The notes under the pieces: generated by a model
What the model saw: only the letters and a program-made list of their open reading frames with translations
Databases searched by the model: none
Told to the model about the DNA's origin: nothing
Part shown: piece by piece, positions 53,832 through 62,670 of the stretch
How positions within the stretch are numbered: position 1 is the first letter of the stretch
How the letters are laid out: each line of letters starts with the position of its first letter
Made by a program: the position numbers and the translations under genes
DNA from: Neobacillus cucumis
Lineage (GTDB): Bacteria; Bacillota; Bacilli; Bacillales_B; DSM-18226
Reading direction: 5' to 3'
Length of the DNA: 64,000 nt
NCBI RefSeq assembly: GCF_016107705.1
Contig: NZ_JAEHGC010000001.1
Location: 124,001 to 188,000 of the forward strand

Positions 53832-53901
53832 TCCTCCATACGTGCAATATATAATTAATATCATTTTAACAAACTTTATAGTATTTTTCAATACCGATTT
53901 T

Positions 53902-56900
53902 CTAATCCCATTTCTTTATTTTGTTGATTATTTTTTCCTTCAGCACCATTAAAAAGGTGGTTTCACCCTTTTGGATTTTTTGTTTGTTCCATTCATTGGT
54001 GCTGGCAACGGTAATGAGGATAAGTCCTGCAACCAGCAGATATCCCCACCAAGGCATATTCCCCCAATAGGGTCTAGTTTGTAAAAAAACATTTAAAAGC
54101 AACACTCCAGAGCCAATAAAGAAGTACGATTTAATTTGCAGGAACATTCCTGCTAACAACGAAAGCAGGGATAATGAACCTAAAATAATCGCATCATAAA
54201 TGGTTGAACTAGCCAGCCCATCTTGGATTAAAAGAATTGCAACCACACATAGGACGGCCCATTCAAGTGGTTTTGTCAGGCTTGTATAATGACCTTTTAA
54301 TTTGACTCGTATTAATATCACCACGACCACTAGCGGCAATACCATTGCCTCACGGTCCCATAATGCCGGAATATTCAAATCTGTTACAACTGAGTAGTAA
54401 GGCTGCAATAAATAAAGGCTCCCTAACATCACAATCAAAACAGAATAATTTTCTGGAACCCTTTTTCGCTGCATCCAAATGGAAGCAGAGATAAGCAATC
54501 CCGGAAGTGCATCTGTCCAGACAGATTGATCAGTAAAATAATACATAAACGAAAAAAATAAAAATGCAATAACCGTGTATCCATCTAGCTTTATTTCCTG
54601 TGGTTGGTTTCCAAGCTCAATAAATTGTTTATAGATCAATTGACCAACCAAAACCAATAATATGCCTATTCCTCCAGAAAGGAGCATCTTTTCAACCGGA
54701 ACCAAAGTGTCCAAAAAGGAAACTTCAACGGTTGCAATAAAAGCAATAAATAGCGGAAGAACTACAAATTGATCCCATTTAATCTTGTGTAATAAAACCA
54801 ATACAGCAATCGTATAGAAACAAGTAGTTAAATATGGACCCCACCCGAACGGATAAGCATTCAGTGTACAGCAAAGCCCCAATAAAGAGAAAGGTACGAG
54901 ATAATATACCGTTCGTTTTTTGTATATTGGGTCAGCCACAAGCCAAAATAAAGCGAGCACGATACTTGTAATTGGGAATTCGTAGTACCGTTTCAGCGAA
55001 TCAAATAGATGGTCCATACCAAGTGAAGTCACACAAAAAACGCTGGTAAAACATCCATAGAGAAAAAGCTTTATCTTCCACTCGTCCCCTGCCTGCCTTG
55101 CGCTTATGGCATAGACAATAATAGCAATGACAAAACTTGCCCAAGCCGTATCGCGATCAAACAACCACGAAAACCCAAGTACTGCCGGGGAAAGGATATG
55201 GCCAATCCATGCAAAGGCAGATGATAGATTTTGATCTTTAATTCGCCATAGATAACTAATGAAAAGCAATACAACAGCACTCATACTCGCAATCAATGAT
55301 TTCGTCATATGATTAAATTCAATTTTCAAGGACAGGGCATGAATACAAGAAAAATAGGTCAATAATGTTGCCATTCCAATGAAAAACGGTACCCATTTTG
55401 TCCCGATTCTTTTGTACAAATACGAATACATCCCTACCCCAATCAGGAGGACAAGCGGTTGTACCCATGGTTCGTTATCTGAACTTAAATAAGATTGACC
55501 AATGGCCAATGTATAAAAAATTTGGGATAAGAATATGGAGGTATGTTCTAACCTCTTTTCTTGTACCTGTTTCCAGCCGAAACTTGACAATAAGACAAGA
55601 ATTGCCCCACTGGCAAAATTAACTGTGTCCCCATAATCATTTTCATATAAAACCGAATGAGCATTTATTTCACTGCCAAAGGCAATAATTGAAAGCCCAA
55701 AAGTACTTGGTAACATCCATTGTGATGCTTTTTTATAAAGCAACCTTTTCTCCGATTTTAACAGTAAATAGGCACTAGGGACGAGCAATAAAAGCATTAC
55801 CCCTAACTCCCACCATTTTTGGAATACGAATGCTGCCAGAATTGCGATTCCCATAACAACTAACCCAACATCCCTTGAGCTAATTCTTACAATTTCCAAG
55901 TATGCTCCTAAATGTAAAATCCCAAATAGAATAAACAAAAGGAAACCTGTAAAATACAGTGTTAATGAAAAATGGAAATCTATTACCAAACTTAAAAAGG
56001 AGAGTGCTTCCATGATTGCCACCGTCAAGAAGACTGAACTAAAATACGGGAATATTACTCTAGAAGTGTGATGGGATAAATACGTAAAATTAGCAGCAAT
56101 AATGAGATATGCAATCAAAAGCACTAGTGATGGCTCACCAGAACGCAGCAGAATCCCTTCAAGACTGATATAAATAAAGGCTAAACCCGAAACGACTGCA
56201 CTCGTGACCTGGAAAACCTTATCTAGTGAAAATTCTTCTTTTATCGCTTTAGGAACAAACATAAATCCAAAGGCAGCTATAGCATAAAGTATTGGCCCAA
56301 CAGACTCAAAGTTGGAATGTTCGATTAACTGATACAAACCATAGACAATCATGGCACTGAAGATAAAATGATATTCCCTCCTGCCACTGACATACATCAT
56401 CGATAAGTAAATTACCGCTGTCAGCAAAAGATTGAAACCATACACGATTTGATTATCAAAGATAAACAGCATTAAGAGTGTACATATGATCAGATTAGCT
56501 TGGATATAAGGAACAAACTCACTAGTAAATAACCTTAGGTCTTTTCTGTATTTTACCGAATTATAAATAAAAATTAGAATGGCATTGAAGCCCATCAAGG
56601 CTAAATAAAATACATCAATTTCAAGCTTCAGACTTGCTAGTAAAAATGCAAACCCGGTAGTCAGCGAAATATAGGTAAACCAAACAAACAATCTTGAATC
56701 AAGTTTTTTTGCAAAGTACACATAGTTAATGATGGGGATGAAACTTCCCAGTACTCCGAGAATATATCTTCCATCACCAGTTATGGATAAATAAGGCCCC
56801 AAAAGACCGAACCAACCCAGGGAAAGAATAAAAATGGGCAAAAATAAACTTCCCAGAATGATAAAGGCAAAAGCGGTTTTCTTTATATGCAAAATCTTTT

Positions 56901-57312
56901 CGGATAATCCTGATATCCCGAAAAATAACAATGCCACAATCCCGATTGATCCACTTTTCATCAGGCTGGACATGGATTCCCAATTGCTTGTCGCAACAAA
57001 TAATCCACCAATTAATAAAAAGATCACACCAATATTAAGCAGCCATGTTATATTTCTTTCTCTGATTTCCTCTTGTGATAATACCTTTTTTATTTTTTGA
57101 GGCTTTTTAGGAACAGATTTTTGAACGGATATTTTCGTCTCTGGTTCTTTTAATTGTTCTTCAGCTTCTTTTTTGATTAATTCAAGGTGAAATGTATGAT
57201 GAGCTTTCGCAACCGTTTCAACAATTGCTTCAGATAAGTACCCCTTTTCTTTTAATACATATAATTCCTGCCTGAATATTTTTCTTCTCTCTTCCCTTAA
57301 ATTTGTCTCCAT
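53902..57312 (-). CDS. Large polytopic membrane protein of unknown function (1136 aa)
   Basis: Residues 1 to about 85 are cytoplasmic and charged (METNLREERRKIFRQELYVL, then a Lys/Pro-rich linker VPKKPQKIKKVLSQEEIRERN). The remainder is an almost unbroken series of some 30 or more hydrophobic helices, beginning WLLNIGVIFLLIGGLFVATSNW. The start of the hydrophobic part resembles DUF2157/SCO7613-like bacterial membrane proteins. No catalytic motif is visible. The ATG at 57312 follows GAGGGGAGATAGA. Monocistronic. Similar giant proteins occur in other bacilli, but I know of no function; a role in membrane or cell-envelope sensing is only a guess. Confidence 0.75.
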   Translation of the reverse strand: METNLREERRKIFRQELYVLKEKGYLSEAIVETVAKAHHTFHLELIKKEAEEQLKEPETKISVQKSVPKKPQKIKKVLSQEEIRERNITWLLNIGVIFLLIGGLFVATSNWESMSSLMKSGSIGIVALLFFGISGLSEKILHIKKTAFAFIILGSLFLPIFILSLGWFGLLGPYLSITGDGRYILGVLGSFIPIINYVYFAKKLDSRLFVWFTYISLTTGFAFLLASLKLEIDVFYLALMGFNAILIFIYNSVKYRKDLRLFTSEFVPYIQANLIICTLLMLFIFDNQIVYGFNLLLTAVIYLSMMYVSGRREYHFIFSAMIVYGLYQLIEHSNFESVGPILYAIAAFGFMFVPKAIKEEFSLDKVFQVTSAVVSGLAFIYISLEGILLRSGEPSLVLLIAYLIIAANFTYLSHHTSRVIFPYFSSVFLTVAIMEALSFLSLVIDFHFSLTLYFTGFLLFILFGILHLGAYLEIVRISSRDVGLVVMGIAILAAFVFQKWWELGVMLLLLVPSAYLLLKSEKRLLYKKASQWMLPSTFGLSIIAFGSEINAHSVLYENDYGDTVNFASGAILVLLSSFGWKQVQEKRLEHTSIFLSQIFYTLAIGQSYLSSDNEPWVQPLVLLIGVGMYSYLYKRIGTKWVPFFIGMATLLTYFSCIHALSLKIEFNHMTKSLIASMSAVVLLFISYLWRIKDQNLSSAFAWIGHILSPAVLGFSWLFDRDTAWASFVIAIIVYAISARQAGDEWKIKLFLYGCFTSVFCVTSLGMDHLFDSLKRYYEFPITSIVLALFWLVADPIYKKRTVYYLVPFSLLGLCCTLNAYPFGWGPYLTTCFYTIAVLVLLHKIKWDQFVVLPLFIAFIATVEVSFLDTLVPVEKMLLSGGIGILLVLVGQLIYKQFIELGNQPQEIKLDGYTVIAFLFFSFMYYFTDQSVWTDALPGLLISASIWMQRKRVPENYSVLIVMLGSLYLLQPYYSVVTDLNIPALWDREAMVLPLVVVVILIRVKLKGHYTSLTKPLEWAVLCVVAILLIQDGLASSTIYDAIILGSLSLLSLLAGMFLQIKSYFFIGSGVLLLNVFLQTRPYWGNMPWWGYLLVAGLILITVASTNEWNKQKIQKGETTFLMVLKEKIINKIKKWD

Positions 57313-57503
57313 TCTATCTCCCCTCAAATCATTATCTTTATATTTCTACCACATTTTCCCTCTATAGTGTAATTTTACACTATCGTTTATTTTTTTCAAC
57401 AATTTCATAAAATTTTCCTTTTTATTGAATCGGAAGTTCGTCCAAACAATAGGACTGGCAGTTACATACATTAAAGTAAGTGAATAAAGGGGGTGTAAAA
57501 TTA

Positions 57504-57602
57504 ATGAGCTACGGTGGAAATAACGGTTTCGCGTTAATCGTTGTGTTGTTCATTCTTTTAATCATTGTAGGCGCTGCTTACATGGGAGGAGGTTTCTACT
57601 AA
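57504..57602 (+). CDS. YjcZ family small sporulation protein (32 aa)
   Basis: ATG at 57504 with AAAGGGGGTGTAAAATTA upstream. The peptide starts [20 protein letters not shown] and continues [12 protein letters not shown]: a glycine-rich polar head and one membrane helix. That pattern is typical of the YjcZ/YuiB-like short hydrophobic proteins of Bacillus that are expressed in sporulation. It is followed by a strong terminator. Confidence 0.88.
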   Translation: MSYGGNNGFALIVVLFILLIIVGAAYMGGGFY

Positions 57603-57630
57603 ACCTCTGTATCAAACCTCTTTGTAAAAC

Positions 57631-57666
57631 AAAACAAGCTGTGCAGTTAGCACAGCTTGTTTTTTA
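57631..57666. terminator. Bidirectional terminator between yjcZ-like gene and the HD gene
   Basis: AAACAAGCTGTGC and GCACAGCTTGTTT pair around AGTTA, followed by T on the plus strand and preceded by A, so it works for both convergent genes. It overlaps the end of the HD gene. Confidence 0.88.
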
Positions 57667-58186
57667 TTTCATTTACCTTAAGTTCTTGATCAATCCACTC
57701 ATCCAAACGAGTGATACTTTGTTTAGCACGTTCATACTCAATTTTTCGGTAGTGGTGCATTCCGCCCGTTTCCTCGTCTTTTTCGTCGGCCCATTTGACA
57801 ATTTGCTGTAAAGGGGTACGGACAATATCGTTTGATGGCAAAAAGGAATCTGTATGAAAAAGTATTGCAAGAGCAATCGTTTTAGCCCTAACTGGATTTT
57901 CTCCTAAGCGAATTAACAGTTTGTGAGCACGTTCAGCCCCTTTTATGGGATGGATATCATTTTGCTTGTACAATTCATAATCCCACTTCCCGTTTTTATA
58001 CCAGGTATAATGCCCCATGTCATGAAGGAGGCCCGCTTTTGCGGCAATATCGACATCGATTTTATGCTCTTTTGCTAACTTAAACGCATGATAGGCAACT
58101 GCAATGGCATGGGCGAGGCCTGAGCGGTTTAAATATTTTTGGGCAATATGATGTTCAAATATATTTAATAACGTTACATCTCTCAT
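57647..58186 (-). CDS. HD domain-containing phosphohydrolase
   Basis: About 179 aa. The HD motif is AGLLHDMGHYTWY (His and Asp), with an upstream His in GLAHAIAVAYHAFKLA and later His in ALAILFHTDSFLPS and Asp in IVKWADEKDEETGG, giving the metal-binding H...HD...D set. Probably a cytoplasmic phosphohydrolase of small size; substrate unknown. The ATG at 58186 has GGGGGAAAACC ahead; an ATG at 58201 in frame is an alternative. Confidence 0.85.
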   Translation of the reverse strand: MRDVTLLNIFEHHIAQKYLNRSGLAHAIAVAYHAFKLAKEHKIDVDIAAKAGLLHDMGHYTWYKNGKWDYELYKQNDIHPIKGAERAHKLLIRLGENPVRAKTIALAILFHTDSFLPSNDIVRTPLQQIVKWADEKDEETGGMHHYRKIEYERAKQSITRLDEWIDQELKVNEIKNKLC

Positions 58187-58327
58187 ATGGTTTTCCCCCA
58201 TCCCTTGTGGATTTTTTTATCATACATTATATGACAAACTTGTCTTTAATGCTATTTTTTCATGTAAAAAAGGGAATTCAAATTAATGAATTCCCTTTTT
58301 TATTATAAGGCTCTCTTAAACTTAGTT

Positions 58328-58455
58328 GTTGATTTCCGCTCCAGGCATAAGCGGTTCGTGGGCGTTCCGGGGAGCCTCCTCGTCGCTTCGCTCCTGTGGG
58401 GTCTCCCCTGTCCCGTACTCCCACAGGAGTCTTCGTGCCTTCCGCTCCAATCAAC
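58328..58455. repeat. GC-rich Bacillaceae intergenic repeat (MITE-like)
   Basis: About 128 bases, far more GC-rich than the surroundings. The ends are imperfect inverted copies (GTTGATTTCCGCTCCAGGCA at the left; TGCCTTCCGCTCCAATCAAC at the right). Internally CTCCTGTGGG (58391) pairs with CCCACAGGAG (58420). The pattern GGGGAGCCTCCTCG...CTGTGGGGTCTCCC...CCGCTCCAATCAAC is a repeat I recall as frequent between genes of many bacilli. It has no coding potential. It fills the gap between the HD and nuclease genes. Confidence 0.82.
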
Positions 58456-58504
58456 GTTGTTCAAAAATTAAAATTCTCCTTTAACACAGCCTATTATAAA
58501 AATA

Positions 58505-59389
58505 TTACCGTTTAGATTTCCGGTATCCAGCTTGTTCTGCATCTTGTTCTGAGCAAAACCAGACAATATTGTCCTTTACTGTGTCATAATAGGCTCCATC
58601 AGGAACATGATAAATATGAGAGTTGGCATTTCCTTTTATTTTCCCTTTACAATTTAGGTTTGTTTCCTTGTCATCACTTGGATTATTTTGATAATTGCTT
58701 CCCGAGGAAGGTGATTTTGAATTAGTAGATTTTGTAGTTGATTGGCCCAAAGCTCCTTTTACCACTTCTTCATGATACCCATCTTCTTCAGCATAATTTT
58801 CAATTGACCAAATGCCGATCCCCTTTTTCTGCGCCTTTTTTTGAATCGCATAGAATTGATCGACATATTTTGTATTCGGTGCATAAATATAGGCAACCCG
58901 TGCCAAACCCTTTTCTAAAAGCATTTCATTAAACATTTTTCCATCGACATAAATATAGGCGAGTAGACGCCCATATTTATCACGCCCATCCCCGATACCA
59001 GTTTCGACTTGTACCTTCTTTCCAACAGGGAGAATTTTTTTGGTATAAGCGGATGCTTCCGGTCCAAACGGCTGAACACCTAAACGAGGATGGTGAGTTT
59101 CAGGAGTATCCACACAAAGCATTCTCACCTTTTCCTCACGGCCATTTAATTTAATAACAACCGTATCCCCATCGACATTTTTAACGATCGTTGCCGGAAG
59201 TAACTTTTTATCGGTTTGCTGGCTGCTCTCTATTGATTGATTTTCACTTTCATCATCATTTGTAACTGAAGCATGCTGTTGTGGGTGATTTGTATTTGCA
59301 TTTGTATTTGTACTGTCGCTCGTAGAACAGCCTGAAATCATCATTGTAAAAAGGAAAATAAGGGATACCATGCCAAATCTTTTTCTCAT
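58505..59389 (-). CDS. Thermonuclease (SNase)-like lipoprotein with C-terminal sunset-type domain
   Basis: 294 aa. Lipobox ISGC with Cys21. A Ser/Asn/Thr-rich linker follows, then the staphylococcal nuclease fold (about 65-200) with catalytic-type residues: VNVDGDTVVIKLNG-like strand, EKVRMLCVDTPETHHP, ARLLAYIYVDGKMFNEMLLEKGLARVAYI. A second short domain ends the protein (CKGKIKGNANSHIYHVPDG, then IVWFCSEQDAEQAGYRKS), which matches the sunset/Ada-like domain often found after SNase. Probably a cell-surface nuclease that digests DNA outside the cell. Confidence 0.9.
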   Translation of the reverse strand: MRKRFGMVSLIFLFTMMISGCSTSDSTNTNANTNHPQQHASVTNDDESENQSIESSQQTDKKLLPATIVKNVDGDTVVIKLNGREEKVRMLCVDTPETHHPRLGVQPFGPEASAYTKKILPVGKKVQVETGIGDGRDKYGRLLAYIYVDGKMFNEMLLEKGLARVAYIYAPNTKYVDQFYAIQKKAQKKGIGIWSIENYAEEDGYHEEVVKGALGQSTTKSTNSKSPSSGSNYQNNPSDDKETNLNCKGKIKGNANSHIYHVPDGAYYDTVKDNIVWFCSEQDAEQAGYRKSKR

Positions 59390-59411
59390 TTATACTCTCT
59401 CCTTTAACTTC

Positions 59412-59444
59412 AAAAAAAGAGAGAAGAACCAAATGTTCTTCTCC
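59412..59444 (-). terminator. Terminator of ltaS
   Basis: Minus strand GAGAAGAAC pairs with GTTCTTCTC around ATTTG and ends in TCTTTTTTT, ten bases past the ltaS stop. Confidence 0.88.
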
Positions 59445-59454
59445 CATTACCTAA

Positions 59455-61416
59455 TTAAGGCGTTTCGGTTCCTGTTGCTTTGGCGGTTCCTTTTGGCCCT
59501 AAATATTCATAATCATCCGGATTAATCGGTGTATATCCTTCAGGCTTATAGAATCTTAATAGGTCCTTATAAACCACTTCGTCAGACATTTGAAGTTCTG
59601 TTTTTACTTTTTCATCAATGTCCTTACATGAGCTGTTATCCGCCAACAATTCCTCTGTATTGGTTGAATAACACTTATCACTTACTTGTATCACTTTAGG
59701 AGAAACATAATCACCATTTCTAAACAATGCCCAGTTCCGGTGATCCTTTGATAATAAATCAGAACCAAACTCCATGTAATCCTTCGTATCCACACCTAAT
59801 AAATGAAGAAGCGTTGGGCGTACGTCGACTTCACCACCGTATTGATGCTGAACCCCGCCTTTTACACCAGGCACATGGATATATAATGGAACCTCTTGTA
59901 GTTTTGCGTTCAATGCAGGTGTAATCTTATCAACACCAAGAACCTTTGCCATTGCCTCATTATGGTTTTCAGAAATACCATAGTGATCCCCATAAAGGAC
60001 AATAACAGTTTTATCATAAAGTCCATCTTTCTTTAAGTCATTAAAGAATTGTTCCAATGCTTGGTCCATATAATGGGCAGATTGGAAATATTGGTTTACC
60101 ACTGTATCACCGTAATCACCAGCAGGGAAATCGGTATCCTGCGAATCCATTTCAAACGGGAAGTGGTTGGACAACGAAATAAACTTTGTATAAAAAGGCT
60201 GTTTTAAGCTTTCAAGCATTGGCATGGATTCCTTAAAGAACGGTTTATCCTTCATTCCATAGTTTTTAGTATTTTCATCTGACATATCATAATATTCTGC
60301 ATCGAAGAATTGATCATAGCCTAATGCTTTATACATAACATTTCGATTCCAGAATGTCTTGTAGTTACCATGGAACACAGCTGAATTATAGCCAAGACCC
60401 TTTAAAATTGCCGGGCTTGCTTGATAGGTATTTTGTGCTTTATTCACGAAAACCGCACCCTGTGACATTGGATATAATGAGTTTTCCATTAAGAATTCAG
60501 CATCCGAAGTTTTACCCTGTCCAGTTTGATGATAGAAATTATCAAAATAGAATGTTTTTCCATCATGTGCTAATGAATTTAAGAATGGTGTAACCTCTTG
60601 GCCATTTGGCATTTTATAATCAATCATAAAGTTCTGGAATGATTCAAGCGAGACGTAAATCACATTCATTCCTTTTGCCTTGCCAAAATACTTTGGATTT
60701 GGTTTTGCATAGTTCGCTTTCCGATAGTTTTCAACATCGGTAATATCACTGCTGTCAGCAAGTGCACGCTGACTGGATGATTTAATATTTTGAATCATGT
60801 CATAAATTGTAAAATTATATGCCCCAAGATATTTAACTAAATAGTTTCTGTCAAAAGAACGTGATAATAATTGCGGGCGATCCTTTTCTGCCAAACCAAG
60901 ATTAAAAAGGAAAACAGTAATTGAAAATAAAAGAACGATCTTGAATGATTTCCTTGTTTGAACCGTAACCTTTTTAAATACTGTTAATGCAAGAATAATT
61001 AGAATAATAAAGTCTGAAAAATAAAAAATATCTAATGGTGACATTAAAGAAACCGCGCTATCACCAAGCTGTCCTGCATTTGTCTTCGTTTGCATAAGAA
61101 CAGGAATGGTGATGAAATCATTAAAAAATCGGTAATATGCAATATTTGCATACAACAGGAACGACAATAAGAAATTTATGATAATCATCACAAGCTTCAC
61201 ATGCTTTTTAAAAAGCAAAGCGATACCGAAAAATAGTAATGCTGAGCTTAATGGATTAATGAACAATAAGAATTTCTGCAGGTTATTATCAATTCCTAAT
61301 TTAAATTCAATTTGGTAGGCTGCATATGTTTTAATCCAAAACAATACAACAGCAATTGCAAAAAAAGTAATATGGTTATTATTTTTTAATGTTTTGGGAA
61401 GATTAATCTTTTTCAT
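59455..61416 (-). CDS. ltaS: Lipoteichoic acid synthase (LtaS family)
   Basis: 653 aa: five N-terminal membrane helices (to about 185), a linker, and an extracellular sulfatase-like catalytic domain. The nucleophile Thr303 is in QTGQGKTSDAE, Glu258 (YVSLES) is a metal ligand, and VLYGDHYGISENHN supplies later ligands. A signal-peptidase-type ALA sits at 218-220, where LtaS is usually cleaved. It polymerises glycerolphosphate from phosphatidylglycerol onto the lipid anchor. Full length. Bacilli often have several paralogues (LtaS, YfnI, YqgS, YvgJ), so the exact orthologue is uncertain. Confidence 0.92.
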   Translation of the reverse strand: MKKINLPKTLKNNNHITFFAIAVVLFWIKTYAAYQIEFKLGIDNNLQKFLLFINPLSSALLFFGIALLFKKHVKLVMIIINFLLSFLLYANIAYYRFFNDFITIPVLMQTKTNAGQLGDSAVSLMSPLDIFYFSDFIILIILALTVFKKVTVQTRKSFKIVLLFSITVFLFNLGLAEKDRPQLLSRSFDRNYLVKYLGAYNFTIYDMIQNIKSSSQRALADSSDITDVENYRKANYAKPNPKYFGKAKGMNVIYVSLESFQNFMIDYKMPNGQEVTPFLNSLAHDGKTFYFDNFYHQTGQGKTSDAEFLMENSLYPMSQGAVFVNKAQNTYQASPAILKGLGYNSAVFHGNYKTFWNRNVMYKALGYDQFFDAEYYDMSDENTKNYGMKDKPFFKESMPMLESLKQPFYTKFISLSNHFPFEMDSQDTDFPAGDYGDTVVNQYFQSAHYMDQALEQFFNDLKKDGLYDKTVIVLYGDHYGISENHNEAMAKVLGVDKITPALNAKLQEVPLYIHVPGVKGGVQHQYGGEVDVRPTLLHLLGVDTKDYMEFGSDLLSKDHRNWALFRNGDYVSPKVIQVSDKCYSTNTEELLADNSSCKDIDEKVKTELQMSDEVVYKDLLRFYKPEGYTPINPDDYEYLGPKGTAKATGTETP

Positions 61417-61881
61417 CTAAATTCTCCTCTCACTTACCAATAAAAAACTTCGGTAAACGAACCTCAATTACTATAACACATTTTCTTTAAAAATAAAAAC
61501 ATAAATAATCCCAGTTTACGCATCCTTTAGGACAAAATTTTTCGTCAATTTTCTCACTTTTTCATTAAACTTTTATTACTAATATCAGGGTTCAGTTCTT
61601 TAATTAGTCATGAATTTCACTTTTTTATTCTTATGCCGATGACTAGTGGGACATGACTATTTTTCCGGCCTCAATTATATAAGACGAATAAAAACCTTTT
61701 TAGTTTCACTGCTTATTTAATTTTTTACCGATGAGTTTATTTTTAGCTATCTTAATCGTGAATGTAGTTAGACGCAATAAGTATTTGGTCTTATCTTTAA
61801 AATAATGACCTATGGCTTGAATAGTGGAATGCGGTTATGAAAAGGATAAATTTAAATAGAAGGAAAGAGGAGATAAAAAAT
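61417..61881. other. Intergenic region between ltaS and a small plus-strand gene
   Basis: 465 AT-rich bases that must hold the ltaS promoter (minus) and the promoter of the 67-aa gene (plus). I see no convincing repeat, RNA gene or hairpin here. Confidence 0.4.
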
Positions 61882-62085
61882 ATGCCGAGAATTAGACCGG
61901 AGTTTACAAAAAGCCCTTATTTTGTAGATGAGCCTGGGAATTGGCACCTAAAACCTGGCGCACCAGAGGAGCTGCAAGAAGAATTTGAACAATATATGGC
62001 ATCGCTAAGAGACACAGATGAGGATGGGGCATTTAACGGCATTCATATATCCTATCCTTATAATCGAGGAAGGGATCAATACTGA
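61882..62085 (+). CDS. Small acidic protein of 67 aa, unknown function
   Basis: ATG at 61882 is preceded by GAAAGAGGAGAT at a suitable distance; an in-frame ATG at 61837 would add 15 basic residues but has no clear ribosome site. The protein begins MPRIRPEFTKSPYFVDEPGN, contains GAPEELQEEFEQYMASL and ends ISYPYNRGRDQY. Acidic, soluble, no cysteine. I do not recognise a family. Placed next to an sspH-like gene and could be spore-related by location only. Confidence 0.65.
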   Translation: MPRIRPEFTKSPYFVDEPGNWHLKPGAPEELQEEFEQYMASLRDTDEDGAFNGIHISYPYNRGRDQY

Positions 62086-62215
62086 TCCATCCTCTTTTTC
62101 CCAAATTAAACGAATTTCTTCTATTATATAATAGAAAGCGTTTACATTATTCATTGAATAAAAGGACATGTACTAACCAAAAATAAAATGAAAAACTGTT
62201 TTAGGAGTGAAGGAA

Positions 62216-62395
62216 ATGAATGTAAATCGTGTAAAACAAATTTTATCTTCATCAGCTGATATTGAAGTAAAATACAATGGTGCATCCGTCTGGATTGACC
62301 AATTAAACGAAGATGGAAGGACCGCAACCGTTCATTTACGGGGACCACTTGAAGAGCGTTCTACTGTTGAAATTCATGAGTTAATCGAGGAATAA
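62216..62395 (+). CDS. sspH: H-type small acid-soluble spore protein (SspH family)
   Basis: 59 aa. MNVNRVKQILSSSADIEVKYNG, then VWIDQLNEDGRTATVHLRG and STVEIHELIEE follow the SspH pattern (MNVxRAKxI, VxYNGxxxxI, a central Asp-Glu turn, and an acidic end). These proteins are packaged in the spore core. The ATG at 62216 follows AGGAGTGAAGGAA. A terminator follows directly. Confidence 0.88.
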   Translation: MNVNRVKQILSSSADIEVKYNGASVWIDQLNEDGRTATVHLRGPLEERSTVEIHELIEE

Positions 62396-62401
62396 TCATT
62401 T

Positions 62402-62434
62402 AACCACCTATTTTTTCAAATGGGTGGTTTTTTT
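62402..62434 (+). terminator. Terminator of the sspH-like gene
   Basis: AACCACC and GGGTGGTT pair around TATTTTTTCAAAT and are followed by seven T. Confidence 0.85.
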
Positions 62435-62441
62435 AAAATAA

Positions 62442-62468
62442 ATAAGACAGGAAGTTTTCCTGTCTTAT
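62442..62468. terminator. Terminator of the 53-aa gene
   Basis: ATAAGACAGGAA and TTCCTGTCTTAT form a near-perfect dyad that includes the stop codon of the small minus-strand gene. Confidence 0.75.
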
Positions 62469-62626
62469 ACCATATCTTCGTTTTCTCTTTCTATTTCACT
62501 AGGCTGGGGTTGTTCATTTTGAACGATGCTTCCGAGTACTTCTCTGTCCATCTTGCCGGCATCCTTACCGGCCCCGGGTGCGATATGAGACATTGGCAGT
62601 TGTTCTAATTCTTTACCTCTTGGCAA
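62465..62626 (-). CDS. Small 53-aa hydrophilic protein, TTG start
   Basis: The TTG at 62626 lies nine bases after AAGGAGTGAAG, and the stop is within a terminator dyad, so the unit looks complete. The protein begins MPRGKELEQLPMSHIAPGAG, continues with KDAGKMDREVLGSIVQNEQP and ends in an acidic stretch. Highly polar, no cysteine, no membrane segment. Its size and composition resemble small spore or stress proteins of bacilli, but I cannot name a family. Confidence 0.6.
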   Translation of the reverse strand: MPRGKELEQLPMSHIAPGAGKDAGKMDREVLGSIVQNEQPQPSEIERENEDMV

Positions 62627-62670
62627 CTTTCTTCACTCCTTTTTCTTAGAGTGTGCATTTCCAATAGGTT

